This document shows positions 50,814 to 64,000 of a stretch of DNA of 64,000 nt, one piece after another. The DNA is from Arsenophonus sp. aPb (lineage in GTDB: Bacteria > Pseudomonadota > Gammaproteobacteria > Enterobacterales > Enterobacteriaceae), in assembly GCF_029873475.1 (NCBI RefSeq), contig NZ_CP123499.1:2914001-2978000 (forward strand), written 5' to 3'. The notes under the pieces are model-generated. The model was not told the origin of the DNA. It saw nothing but the letters and a program-made list of their open reading frames with translations, and did not search any database. Numbering within the stretch: the stretch's first letter is position 1; each line of letters starts with the position of its first letter. The translations under genes were made by a program, and so were the position numbers.

Positions 50814-52190
50814 ATGAAAATTATCATATTAGGTGCAGGACAAGTTGGTGGAACTCTTGCAGAAAATTTAGTTGATGAAAATAACGATATTACTATCGTA
50901 GATACTAATACTGAACGTTTACGCCAGTTACAGGATAAATTTGATCTAAGAGTTGTCAGTGGGCATGGCTCATACCCTAGGATCCTAAGGGAAGCCGGAG
51001 CTGAAGATGCTGATATGCTTGTCGCTGTAACAAATTCAGATGAAACTAATATGATTGCATGCCAAATCGCTTATTCTCTTTTTAACACGCCAAATAAAGT
51101 TGCTAGAATACGCGCATCTGAATATATCAAAGAAACTGAAAAACTTTTTACCCCTGATCACATACCGATTGATTACCTTATTTCACCTGAGCAGCTTGTT
51201 ATTGATTATATTTATAAATTAATCCAATACCCTGGTGCACTTCAGGTTGTTAACTTTGCAAGTGGCAAAGTAAGTATTGTTGCAGCAAAAGCCTACTATG
51301 GAGGTTCATTAGTAGGTAATTCCCTTTCAAATTTACGTGAGCACTTACCCCATATTGATACCCGAATTGCTGCTATATTTCGTCAAGATAGACCTATTCG
51401 ACCACAGGGATCCACAATAATTGAAGCAGGTGATGAAATCTTCTTTGTTGTAGCTACTGAGCATATTCGTGCTGTCATGAGTGAACTACAACGTCTAGAA
51501 AAACCCTATAAGCGAATTATGATAGTGGGTGGTGGTAATGTTGGTGCAGGTTTAGCAAAACAGCTAGAAAAAGATTACAGTGTTAAATTAATCGAACGTG
51601 ATCAAGAAAGAGCAACTGAATTAGCCGAACTATTACATGATACAATCGTGTTTTATGGTGATGCTTCAGATCAAGAGCTACTAGCGGAAGAACATATCGA
51701 GCAAACAGATGTTTTTATAGCACTGACTAATGATGATGAAGCCAATATTATGTCAGCTATGTTAGCTAAAAAAATGGGCGCTAAGAAAGTGATGGTTCTT
51801 ATTCAACGTTCTGCTTATGTTGATCTTGTACAAGGAGGAGTCATTGATATCGCTATATCACCTCAACAAGCAACAATTTCAGCTTTACTAGGACATGTTC
51901 GTAAAGCGGATATAATTAATGTTTCATCCCTGCGTAAAGGTGTTGCTGAAGCGATCGAAGCCATTGCTCACGGTGATGAGAACACATCCAAAGTTGTCGG
52001 TAGAAAAATTTCAGAAATAAAACTTCCTCCTGGTACAATTATTGGTGCTATTGTTCGTGATGATGAAGTCATCATTGCTAATAGTTATCATATTATTGAA
52101 CAAGATGATCACATCATTATGTTCATTACTGATAAAAAGCATGTTCCTGAAGTAGAAAAGATCTTCCAACCTAGCCCATTCTTTTTGTAA
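50814..52190 (+). CDS. trkA: Trk system potassium transporter, NAD-binding subunit
   Basis: The product is 458 aa with two RCK units. Each has a Rossmann motif: [16 protein letters not shown] at the N-terminus and [17 protein letters not shown] near residue 240. Each is followed by a TrkA-C part (IPQ-type loops, [20 protein letters not shown]). It sits on the cytosolic side of the membrane and gates the TrkG/TrkH potassium channel. Fourth gene of the def operon. Confidence 0.96.
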   Translation: MKIIILGAGQVGGTLAENLVDENNDITIVDTNTERLRQLQDKFDLRVVSGHGSYPRILREAGAEDADMLVAVTNSDETNMIACQIAYSLFNTPNKVARIRASEYIKETEKLFTPDHIPIDYLISPEQLVIDYIYKLIQYPGALQVVNFASGKVSIVAAKAYYGGSLVGNSLSNLREHLPHIDTRIAAIFRQDRPIRPQGSTIIEAGDEIFFVVATEHIRAVMSELQRLEKPYKRIMIVGGGNVGAGLAKQLEKDYSVKLIERDQERATELAELLHDTIVFYGDASDQELLAEEHIEQTDVFIALTNDDEANIMSAMLAKKMGAKKVMVLIQRSAYVDLVQGGVIDIAISPQQATISALLGHVRKADIINVSSLRKGVAEAIEAIAHGDENTSKVVGRKISEIKLPPGTIIGAIVRDDEVIIANSYHIIEQDDHIIMFITDKKHVPEVEKIFQPSPFFL

Positions 52191-52278
52191 AAATTTTGAT
52201 AGAAATATATTAATAGATATTATAATTTAAACATTCTTATAAATTTTACGTTCTATTTTGATTAATGGTGAGGAGACT

Positions 52279-52677
52279 ATGAGCTTTTTAAAAGAGTTCC
52301 GTGAATTTGCAATGAAAGGCAACGTTATTGATCTAGCTGTAGGTGTTATTATTGGTGCAGCATTTGGCAAAATTGTTTCTTCACTTGTTGCAGATATTAT
52401 TATGCCGCCGCTCGGATTACTTATCGGAGGTATTGATTTTAAGCAATTTCATTTTGTCTTAAGAGAAGCCCACGATAACATACCCGCTGTTATTATGAAT
52501 TATGGTGTCTTTATTCAAAATGTTTTTGATTTTCTTATCGTCGCTATAGCAATTTTTGTTGCGATAAAACTTATAAATAAATTGCGTCGGGAAAAAGAAG
52601 AAGCACCTGCAGCAGCACCAACTAAAGAAGTCACACTATTAACTGAAATACGTGATTTATTAAAAAAACAAAAATAA
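52279..52677 (+). CDS. mscL: Large-conductance mechanosensitive channel
   Basis: The product is 132 aa from the ATG at 52279 (GGAG upstream); the frame opens at a TTG at 52258. The first span and pore constriction are [20 protein letters not shown], then [17 protein letters not shown]. The second span is [20 protein letters not shown], and the C-terminal helix bundle ends [10 protein letters not shown]. It opens under membrane tension to release solutes in osmotic downshock. Confidence 0.97.
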   Translation: MSFLKEFREFAMKGNVIDLAVGVIIGAAFGKIVSSLVADIIMPPLGLLIGGIDFKQFHFVLREAHDNIPAVIMNYGVFIQNVFDFLIVAIAIFVAIKLINKLRREKEEAPAAAPTKEVTLLTEIRDLLKKQK

Positions 52678-52684
52678 TAAAACG

Positions 52685-52732
52685 AGTGAGTTAGTGATAA
52701 TAAATTTTTTAATTAATCATCACTAACTCACT
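52685..52732 (-). promoter_or_regulatory. Long hairpin spanning the end of arfA
   Basis: AGTGAGTTAGTGAT and ATCACTAACTCACT are perfect 14-bp arms with a 20-nt A/T loop. On the arfA strand the first arm lies inside the coding sequence and the loop contains the stop codon. In E. coli a hairpin in arfA causes RNase III cleavage or termination before the stop codon, so that the mRNA is a target of tmRNA. The element here is placed to do the same. It may also end mscL transcripts on the other strand. Confidence 0.8.
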
Positions 52733-52882
52733 AGTTAGCACTTTATTATGTTTGATTTTTCGCTGATAACTCCCTTTTCCTTTTTTATTTTTTTCAATCC
52801 TTTGCCTATATAAAGGATCATGCAGTATAGCTTCTACTGCACTCTTCTTTATGATGCCTCGTTTATGCTGATAATTTGCCAT
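52709..52882 (-). CDS. arfA: Alternative ribosome-rescue factor A
   Basis: A 57-residue protein found by direct translation. It begins [20 protein letters not shown], then [20 protein letters not shown] and RKIKHNK. This matches E. coli ArfA in the helix before LHDPLFRQR, in KNKKGKGSY and in the basic tail that enters the empty mRNA channel. GGAG lies 9 nt upstream of the ATG. ArfA rescues ribosomes stalled on nonstop mRNA by recruiting release factor 2, as a backup for tmRNA. It is located between mscL and zntR as in E. coli. The hydrophobic C-terminal tail of the E. coli form is lacking, so the protein ends early, near the point where the E. coli product is naturally truncated. Confidence 0.9.
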   Translation of the reverse strand: MANYQHKRGIIKKSAVEAILHDPLYRQRIEKNKKGKGSYQRKIKHNKVLTSELVMIN

Positions 52883-52960
52883 AGCAAATGCTCCAATATC
52901 AATTACTTCTATTAATAGATTACCTATAAAATTTGATTTTATCTAAAACTGATATGCCAT

Positions 52961-53374
52961 TTAATGTTTATTGGCGCCTTGTTCTAGGATCTCTAAAATT
53001 GAACATCCAGTACTAACATGTTTACTACCACAACAAGCGGCACTAAGCATTTTTAATGAATCCTTCATTCTCTCCATCTCTATAATTTTAATTTCGATTT
53101 CCCGCAAGCGAGCATCTACAATATTTTTCGATTCCTGGCACGTATGATGAGAGGGATCAATGCGAATAGACAATAATTCTGAGATTGATTCCAAAGTAAA
53201 TCCTAACTGCTTAGCATAACGAATAAAACGTAAACGTTGTAAATCTTTTTTGCTATAAAGACGATAGCCGCTTTCTGTACGATTAGGGCGTTCCATTAAC
53301 CCTTGTTTTTCATAGAAACGAATTGTGTCTGTAGTAACATCTGCTAACTTAGCTAATTTACCTATCTGATACAT
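52961..53374 (-). CDS. zntR: Zinc-responsive MerR-family activator
   Basis: The product is 137 aa. The N-terminal HTH reads YQIGKLAKLADVTTDTIRFY, EKQGLMERPNRTESGYRLYS follows, and a dimer helix comes next. The metal site has the ZntR-type Cys: HHTCQESK, AACCGSKH and GCSILE. ZntR activates the zinc exporter zntA in E. coli; zntA is not in this window. It lies downstream of the alpha operon on the same strand, beyond its terminator. Confidence 0.94.
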   Translation of the reverse strand: MYQIGKLAKLADVTTDTIRFYEKQGLMERPNRTESGYRLYSKKDLQRLRFIRYAKQLGFTLESISELLSIRIDPSHHTCQESKNIVDARLREIEIKIIEMERMKDSLKMLSAACCGSKHVSTGCSILEILEQGANKH

Positions 53375-53453
53375 AAATACCTCTTATATATTTATAAATA
53401 TCATTCACTATGATAGCAAACTATGAAACGACAAAAAGTTAATTTTAGATAAT

Positions 53454-53481
53454 AAAAAACCGGGATTAATCCCGGTTTTTT
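53454..53481 (-). terminator. Terminator after rplQ
   Basis: AAAAAACCGGGATTAATCCC continues to GGTTTTTT as a perfect palindrome: stem AAAAAACCGGGAT/ATCCCGGTTTTTT with a short loop and T-run. It ends the alpha operon. Confidence 0.93.
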
Positions 53482-53495
53482 ATGTAATTGCAAAT

Positions 53496-53909
<414 letters not shown>

Positions 53910-53922
53910 TTAACCTGTGATC

Positions 53923-54912
53923 TCATTCATCAGCAATACTTGCTGGAGGCCAATTTTCTAGACGCATGCCTAGCGATAAACCTCTTGATGCCAAAACATC
54001 CTTAATTTCAGTAAGTGATTTTTTACCAAGATTAGGCGTTTTAAGCAACTCAACTTCAGTGCGCTGAACCAAATCACCGATGTAGTGGATAGCTTCTGCT
54101 TTTAAACAGTTAGCAGAGCGGACAGTCAATTCCAGATCGTCAACTGCACGCAGCAGAATCGGATCGAACTCTGGCTTCTCATCTTTGACTTCAACCTTAG
54201 CAACATCGCGCAAATCAACGAAAGCTTCGAGTTGTTCAGCCAAGATAGTTGCTGCTCGACGAATCGCCTCTTCTGGATCGATTGTGCCGTTAGTCTCCAT
54301 CTCGATAACCAGTTTATCCAAATCAGTGCGTTGTTCTACACGCGTCGCTTCAACATTGTAGGCAATACGCTCTACAGGGCTATAGCATGCGTCAACTAAT
54401 AAACGACCGATTGGGCGCTCATCTTCTTCCGAATGAATACGGGCAGAAGCCGGTACATACCCACGACCACGCTGTACTTTAATACGCATATTAATAGCAG
54501 CGCTTTCATCAGTTAGATGGCAGATAACATGTTGCGGCTTGACGATTTCGATATCATCATTAGGGGTGATATCGGCGGCAGTCACAGGGCCAATTCCAGA
54601 TTTATTCAAGGTCAGAATAACTTCATCTTTACCGTGAACTTTTACCGCCAGCCCTTTCAGGTTAAGGAGAATCTCTAGGATATCTTCTTGCACACCTTCT
54701 TTAGTGCTGTACTCATGCAGTACACCATCAATTTCAACCTCGGTCACAGCACAACCCGGCATAGACGAAAGCAAAATACGGCGTAGTGCGTTACCAAGAG
54801 TATGGCCAAAGCCACGTTCTAACGGTTCAAGGGTTACCTTGGCGTGAGTCGAACTAATTTGCTCGATATCAACCAGGCGCGGTTTAAGAAACTCTGTCAC
54901 AGAACCCTGCAT
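53923..54912 (-). CDS. rpoA: RNA polymerase alpha subunit
   Basis: The product is 329 aa, identical in length to the E. coli subunit. The N-terminal assembly domain has [20 protein letters not shown] and [13 protein letters not shown]. The C-terminal domain, which binds UP elements and activators, has [20 protein letters not shown] and [20 protein letters not shown]. Gene order rpsD-rpoA-rplQ is conserved. Confidence 0.99.
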   Translation of the reverse strand: MQGSVTEFLKPRLVDIEQISSTHAKVTLEPLERGFGHTLGNALRRILLSSMPGCAVTEVEIDGVLHEYSTKEGVQEDILEILLNLKGLAVKVHGKDEVILTLNKSGIGPVTAADITPNDDIEIVKPQHVICHLTDESAAINMRIKVQRGRGYVPASARIHSEEDERPIGRLLVDACYSPVERIAYNVEATRVEQRTDLDKLVIEMETNGTIDPEEAIRRAATILAEQLEAFVDLRDVAKVEVKDEKPEFDPILLRAVDDLELTVRSANCLKAEAIHYIGDLVQRTEVELLKTPNLGKKSLTEIKDVLASRGLSLGMRLENWPPASIADE

Positions 54913-54937
54913 TGTGTCCTCTCTTTGGTACTAAGCT

Positions 54938-55576
<639 letters not shown>

Positions 55577-55593
55577 CTAAAAACGTAACGTAA

Positions 55594-55986
<393 letters not shown>

Positions 55987-55999
55987 TTAATACCCCGAC

Positions 56000-56356
56000 T
56001 TATTTCTTGATCGGCTTACGTGGGCCCTTGCGGGTACGCGCATTAGTCTTAGTACGCTGACCACGCACAGGAAGACCACGGCGGTGACGTAAACCACGAT
56101 AGCAACCAAGATCCATTAGGCGCTTGATGCTTAGGGTAACTTCACGACGCAAATCACCTTCAACAATGTATTTAGCAACTTCGTCACGTAACTTGTCGAT
56201 TTGCTCTTCAGACAGCTCACTGATCTTAACATGCTCAGCAATACCACTTGCTGCGCAGATTGACTGCGAGCGAGTTTTGCCAATGCCGTAAATCGATGTT
56301 AATGCGATTACGGTATGTTTATGATCAGGAATGTTAATGCCTGCTATACGGGCCAC
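56000..56356 (-). CDS. rpsM: 30S ribosomal protein S13, GTG start
   Basis: The product is 118 aa. It begins at a GTG (56356) after AGGAGTGCATA, exactly as in E. coli: [20 protein letters not shown]. The C-terminal tail [18 protein letters not shown] contacts the P-site tRNA. First gene of the alpha operon. The GTG start is part of the leader fold that S4 traps. Confidence 0.98.
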   Translation of the reverse strand: MARIAGINIPDHKHTVIALTSIYGIGKTRSQSICAASGIAEHVKISELSEEQIDKLRDEVAKYIVEGDLRREVTLSIKRLMDLGCYRGLRHRRGLPVRGQRTKTNARTRKGPRKPIKK

Positions 56357-56432
56357 TATGCACTCCTAAAGTTAAATACTGCATAACTGTGCTGAAAAGC
56401 CCGCTTTCAGGATACTCAAACAGTTATACATT
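56345..56432 (-). promoter_or_regulatory. Alpha-operon leader (S4-binding pseudoknot)
   Basis: The minus strand upstream of rpsM contains TTTGAGTATCCTGAAAGCGG and GCTTTTCAGCAC, then AGGAGTGCATAGTGGCC, which is nearly the E. coli alpha leader. Protein S4 binds this pseudoknot and stalls initiation on rpsM, coordinating the operon. Boundaries are approximate. Confidence 0.88.
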
Positions 56433-56450
56433 TTTTAGATAAAAAGTTTG

Positions 56451-56469
56451 GCTGGCTAATTTAGCCAGC
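56451..56469 (-). terminator. Hairpin between rpmJ and rpsM
   Basis: GCTGGCTAA and TTAGCCAGC form a perfect 9-bp stem. On the minus strand it is followed by CAAACTTTTTATC. It probably reduces or ends spc transcription before the alpha operon. Confidence 0.75.
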
Positions 56470-56503
56470 TCAACTCAACTTTGCAAGAAAAAAATGCTTT
56501 TTC

Positions 56504-56620
56504 TTAACCTTGACGCTGTTTATGTCTTGGTTCAACGCTGCAAATCACACGAACACTACCATTACGTTTAATGATTTTACAGTTACGGCATAATTTCTTG
56601 ACTGAAGCACGAACTTTCAT
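56504..56620 (-). CDS. rpmJ: 50S ribosomal protein L36
   Basis: A 38-residue protein found by direct translation: [20 protein letters not shown], then [18 protein letters not shown]. The CXXC, the third Cys and the His form a zinc ribbon, so it is the zinc-binding (C-plus) form. It lies between secY and rpsM as in E. coli. Confidence 0.98.
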   Translation of the reverse strand: MKVRASVKKLCRNCKIIKRNGSVRVICSVEPRHKQRQG

Positions 56621-56663
56621 TTTTACTCTCCGTAACTTCTAAAGCAAATTAATTTAAAAGCAA

Positions 56664-57989
56664 TTATTTACCTTTAAGATTTGCTTTTTTCAATGCAGAC
56701 TCATATTGACTAGACATCATAAGAGTTTGCACTTGAGCCATAAAGTCCATAATAACGACGACGACAATTAGAAGTGAAGTACCACCAAAATAGAATGGAA
56801 CTTTCATTGCGTCACGCATGAACTCCGGGATTAAGCAAATAAAAGTAATGTACAATGCACCTACTAATGTTAGGCGCGTCATTACTTTGTCAATATACTT
56901 GGCCGTTTGCTCTCCCGGACGAATTCCTGGTACAAATGCACCGGACTTCTTCAGGTTATCTGCTGTTTCTCTCGGATTAAAAACTAATGCCGTATAAAAG
57001 AAACAGAAGAAGATGATTGCAGATGCATAAAGTAACACATAAAGCGGTTGTCCTGGCTGCAAATACATTGAAATAGCTGTCAGCCAACCCCAACCTGTTC
57101 CATCACCAAACCAGGAAGCTATTGTACCTGGGAACAGTATAATACTGGAAGCAAAAATTGCAGGAATAACACCTGCCATATTTACTTTTAATGGTAAATG
57201 TGTGCTTTGTGCAGCATAAATGCGACGACCTTGTTGACGTTTTGCGTAGTTCACCACTATACGACGCTGGCCACGCTCCATAAAAACAACAAAATAAGTC
57301 ACAGCAAATACTAAAACTGCAATCAACAACAACAGGAGGAAGTGCAAATCGCCTTGCCGAGCTTGTTCAATGGTATGGCCGATAGCCGGCGGGAGCCCCG
57401 CAACGATACCTGCAAAGATAATGATAGAGATACCGTTTCCAATACCCCTTTCAGTAATTTGCTCGCCTAGCCACATCAAAAACATTGTTCCTGTCACTAA
57501 ACTAACAACAGCCGTGAAATAAAACGGAAATCCAGGATTGATTACTAGCCCCTGCATTCCGGCCATATTGGGTAAACCTGTCGCAATACCAATAGATTGG
57601 AATATCGCTAATACCAAAGTACCATAACGCGTATATTGACTAATTTTACGACGACCGGCTTCCCCTTCCTTCTTAATCTCTGCTAACCGTGGATTAACTA
57701 CTGTCAGTAATTGGACAATAATTGATGCCGAAATATACGGCATAATTCCCAACGCAAAGATAGAAGCACGACTAAGCGCACCACCAGAAAACATATTAAA
57801 CATTTCAATGATGGTGCCTCTTTGCTGTTCAAGCAATTTGGCAAGCACAGTGGCATCAATACCAGGAATAGGAATAAAAGAACCAATACGGAAAACAATC
57901 AGCGCCCCAATTACAAACAAAAGCCTGCGTTTAAGTTCGCCTATGCCACCTTTAGCACTTTGAAAATCTAAACCTGGTTGTTTCGCCAT
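56664..57989 (-). CDS. secY: Protein translocase subunit SecY
   Basis: The product is 441 aa from the ATG at 57989 ([20 protein letters not shown]); the frame is open further into rplO but the start is clear from similarity. Ten membrane spans are expected, with the plug region GRGTI-like [20 protein letters not shown], and the cytosolic loops [19 protein letters not shown] and [20 protein letters not shown]. SecY is the protein-conducting channel of the inner membrane. It follows rplO by 7 nt. Confidence 0.99.
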   Translation of the reverse strand: MAKQPGLDFQSAKGGIGELKRRLLFVIGALIVFRIGSFIPIPGIDATVLAKLLEQQRGTIIEMFNMFSGGALSRASIFALGIMPYISASIIVQLLTVVNPRLAEIKKEGEAGRRKISQYTRYGTLVLAIFQSIGIATGLPNMAGMQGLVINPGFPFYFTAVVSLVTGTMFLMWLGEQITERGIGNGISIIIFAGIVAGLPPAIGHTIEQARQGDLHFLLLLLIAVLVFAVTYFVVFMERGQRRIVVNYAKRQQGRRIYAAQSTHLPLKVNMAGVIPAIFASSIILFPGTIASWFGDGTGWGWLTAISMYLQPGQPLYVLLYASAIIFFCFFYTALVFNPRETADNLKKSGAFVPGIRPGEQTAKYIDKVMTRLTLVGALYITFICLIPEFMRDAMKVPFYFGGTSLLIVVVVIMDFMAQVQTLMMSSQYESALKKANLKGK

Positions 57990-57996
57990 CTGTAAC

Positions 57997-58431
57997 TTAT
58001 TCCTCGATTTTACCGCCAGCGGCTTCAATTGCAGTCCGTGCACCTTTTGTTACACGAAGACCACGTACAGTAACTGGACGATTAACTTCACCAGAAAGAA
58101 TAACTTTCGCATATTCTATTTGAATGCCAACTATATTAGCAGCTTTCAGCGTATTTAGATCAATGACATCGCCTTCAACTTTAGCAAAGTCTGACAAACG
58201 AACTTCTGCAGTAATCATTGCTTTACGTGAAGTAAAACCAAATTTTGGTAAACGACGATACAAAGGCATCTGACCGCCTTCAAAACCACGACGTACGCCA
58301 CCGCCAGAACGAGACTTCTGACCTTTGTGACCACGTCCGCCAGTTTTACCTAAACCGGAACCAATACCGCGACCTACGCGTTTAGGTGCATGTTTAGCAC
58401 CTTCAGCTGGAGACAGAGTATTTAAGCGCAT
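57997..58431 (-). CDS. rplO: 50S ribosomal protein L15
   Basis: The product is 144 aa. The Gly-rich N-terminus has [20 protein letters not shown] and [20 protein letters not shown], the extended tail reaching into 23S rRNA. It lies between rpmD and secY, 3 nt from the rpmD stop. Confidence 0.98.
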   Translation of the reverse strand: MRLNTLSPAEGAKHAPKRVGRGIGSGLGKTGGRGHKGQKSRSGGGVRRGFEGGQMPLYRRLPKFGFTSRKAMITAEVRLSDFAKVEGDVIDLNTLKAANIVGIQIEYAKVILSGEVNRPVTVRGLRVTKGARTAIEAAGGKIEE

Positions 58432-58434
58432 CTG

Positions 58435-59130
<696 letters not shown>

Positions 59131-59135
59131 CTACC

Positions 59136-59489
59136 TTAGAACTGAAGGCCAGCTTCACGGGCAGCATCTGCCAGTGCCTGGACTCGACCATGATATTGGA
59201 AACCAGAGCGGTCAAAAGCAACTTCTTTGATGCCTTTTTCCAGCGCGCGCTCAGCAATTAATTTGCCAACTACTGCTGCTGCTTCTTTGTTTCCTGTGTA
59301 TTTTACTTGCTCATTGATAGTTTTTTCTATAGTAGAAGCAACCACCAAAGTTTCAGAACCGTTTGGTGCAATAACCTGCGCATAAATATGACGAGGGGTA
59401 CGGTGTACCACCAAGCGCGTTGCACCCAGTTCATGGAGTTTGCGGCGTGCGCGGGTCGCACGACGGATACGAGCTACTTTCTTATCCAT
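59136..59489 (-). CDS. rplR: 50S ribosomal protein L18
   Basis: The product is 117 aa. Features: [34 protein letters not shown] and the C-terminal [20 protein letters not shown]. It binds 5S rRNA together with L5. It lies 9 nt after rplF. Confidence 0.98.
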   Translation of the reverse strand: MDKKVARIRRATRARRKLHELGATRLVVHRTPRHIYAQVIAPNGSETLVVASTIEKTINEQVKYTGNKEAAAVVGKLIAERALEKGIKEVAFDRSGFQYHGRVQALADAAREAGLQF

Positions 59490-59498
59490 AGTGTTACC

Positions 59499-60032
59499 TT
59501 ACTTCTTCTTAGCCTCTTTAGTACGCACGATTTCATCGGCGTAACGAACACCTTTACCTTTATAAGGTTCAGGACGACGGTAAGCACGCAATTCTGCTGC
59601 AACTTGGCCAATTGCCTGTTTATCTGCACCTTCCAACACAATTTCAGTCTGTGAAGGACATTTTGCAGTAATACCTGCTGGCAGCGCATGCTCAACCGGA
59701 TGAGAGAAACCTAAAGACAAACTTACAGTATTGCCTTTAATAGCTGCACGATAACCGACACCAACCAGCTGAAGTTTCTTAGTGAAGCCTTCGGTAACAC
59801 CAATAACCATTGCATTCAATAAAGAACGCGCAGTACCCGCTTGTGCCCATGCATCAGCAAAACCTTCGCGAGGTGCAAACGTTAATTGATTATCAGCATG
59901 TTTGACTTCAACAGCTTTATGGATTGTACGAGTAAGCTCGCCATTTTTACCTTTAATCGCTATATCCTGACCGTCAAGTTTAACTTCTACGCCGGCAGGA
60001 ATGACGACAGGTGCTTTTGCCACACGAGACAT
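59499..60032 (-). CDS. rplF: 50S ribosomal protein L6
   Basis: The product is 177 aa with two copies of the L6 fold. Start [20 protein letters not shown]; the C-terminal signature is [20 protein letters not shown]. It lies near the factor-binding site of the large subunit. Confidence 0.98.
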   Translation of the reverse strand: MSRVAKAPVVIPAGVEVKLDGQDIAIKGKNGELTRTIHKAVEVKHADNQLTFAPREGFADAWAQAGTARSLLNAMVIGVTEGFTKKLQLVGVGYRAAIKGNTVSLSLGFSHPVEHALPAGITAKCPSQTEIVLEGADKQAIGQVAAELRAYRRPEPYKGKGVRYADEIVRTKEAKKK

Positions 60033-60046
60033 TCTTTCCTCCCGAA

Positions 60047-60439
60047 TTAAGCTACGTAGCAGAGAATTTCGCCACCTAAACCTGCTTGGCGAGCTGCACG
60101 ATCAGTCATGACACCTTTAGAAGTAGAAATAATAGCAATGCCTAAACCAGCCATAACCTGTGGTAGCTCATCTTTTTTCTTATAGATGCGCAAACTTGGG
60201 CGGCTTACACGCTGAATGCTTTCTACAACAGCCTTACCTTGGAAATATTTCAATGTAATTTCCAATGTTGGCTTGATGTCGCCTTCAATTTTGTAATCTT
60301 CTATATAACCTTCTTCCTTAAGCACTGTAGCAATCGCCACTTTTAGCTTAGCGGAAGGCATGTTGACCGCAGCTTTATTAGCGGCCTGACCGTTACGGAT
60401 ACGGGTTAGCATATCCGCGATGGGATCTTGCATGCTCAT
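60047..60439 (-). CDS. rpsH: 30S ribosomal protein S8
   Basis: The product is 130 aa. Start [20 protein letters not shown] and the C-terminal signature [20 protein letters not shown]. It binds 16S rRNA in the central domain. In E. coli it also represses the spc operon by binding mRNA near rplE. Confidence 0.98.
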   Translation of the reverse strand: MSMQDPIADMLTRIRNGQAANKAAVNMPSAKLKVAIATVLKEEGYIEDYKIEGDIKPTLEITLKYFQGKAVVESIQRVSRPSLRIYKKKDELPQVMAGLGIAIISTSKGVMTDRAARQAGLGGEILCYVA

Positions 60440-60472
60440 CTGTCTTTACTCCCGTGATTCAATTGGTGATAA

Positions 60473-62056
<1,584 letters not shown>

Positions 62057-62134
62057 CTAAATGTCAACTACAACTAAGCCGCTTCTTATATAAATTGAAG
62101 AGGCAGTACAATTACCCATACATGAGGGCGCAGC

Positions 62135-62140
62135 ATTATA
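62135..62140 (-). promoter_or_regulatory. spc operon promoter, -10 element
   Basis: The minus strand reads TGGTGTTATAATGCTGCGCC, closely matching the E. coli spc promoter around its -10 TATAAT and start site. The -35 region is poorly conserved. It lies in the 180-nt gap between rpsQ and rplN. Confidence 0.8.
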
Positions 62141-62171
62141 ACACCACATCATCAATATGGACAGAAAAAAT

Positions 62172-62199
62172 AAACGGCCGCTTTGATTAAGAGCCGCTT
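62172..62199 (-). terminator. Terminator at the end of the S10 operon
   Basis: On the minus strand AAGCGGC pairs with GCCGTTT (7 bp with a G-T wobble, 14-nt loop) and ATTTTTT follows. It lies between rpsQ and the spc promoter. Confidence 0.7.
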
Positions 62200-62224
62200 A
62201 TTCTATTATGAAATGGCTATCCTA

Positions 62225-64000
<1,776 letters not shown>

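Overview
The window comes from a low-GC gammaproteobacterium of the order Enterobacterales. The best fit is an Arsenophonus-like insect symbiont or a relative in the Morganellaceae (Proteus/Providencia side). The housekeeping proteins are very close to E. coli proteins and keep E. coli-like local order: zur/lexA-dgkA/plsB/ubiA-ubiC, pgi/lysC, iclR/aceK-aceA-aceB, an rrn operon, yrdA/aroE-tsaC-yrdD-dprA/def-fmt-rsmB-trkA-mscL/arfA-zntR, and the alpha-spc-S10 ribosomal clusters. Intergenic DNA is extremely A+T rich. A MrpJ-like regulator, a 23S helix-25 insertion and Asn-rich surface proteins also fit this group. The genus assignment is inference. Intact lexA, dprA, glyoxylate-shunt and fimbrial genes argue against an extremely reduced obligate symbiont.

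Region 1 (1-9.5 kb, minus strand) is a surface-attachment island. It holds a chaperone-usher fimbrial cluster (pilin, chaperone, start of the usher). Upstream are four tandem paralogues encoding exported proteins with a conserved domain of about 165 residues that resembles a fimbrial receptor-binding domain. Each carries a long, different, Asn-rich repetitive tail where a pilin domain would be expected. A small MrpJ-type HTH regulator lies upstream of them. This is the most unusual content of the window.

Region 2 (9.5-32 kb) mixes accessory and core genes. Accessory genes are a DUF1460 NlpC/P60-like amidase, an outer-membrane barrel plus DUF4056 lipoprotein pair, a Bax-type glucosaminidase, a secreted Sel1-repeat protein and a tandem pair of unknown cytosolic or effector-like paralogues. 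Core genes are gntK-gntU, zur, lexA, dgkA, plsB, ubiCA, pgi and lysC. Several gene-free stretches of about 1 kb lie around the accessory genes.

Region 3 (32-38 kb) is iclR facing the glyoxylate operon aceBAK. Region 4 (38-44 kb) is a complete rrn operon on the minus strand (16S - tRNA-Glu - 23S - 5S) with P1/P2 promoters, boxA elements and a terminator. Its 23S gene carries an insertion of about 220 nt in helix 25.

Region 5 (44-53.4 kb) is the yrdA-to-zntR block for translation start and modification, potassium uptake, mechanosensing and ribosome rescue. smg and yrdB are missing from their usual places. A short arfA with its regulatory hairpin is present. Region 6 (53.5-64 kb) is the ribosomal protein supercluster from rplQ back to rplV (cut by the window end), with rpoA, secY, the S4-binding alpha leader and the S10/spc boundary.
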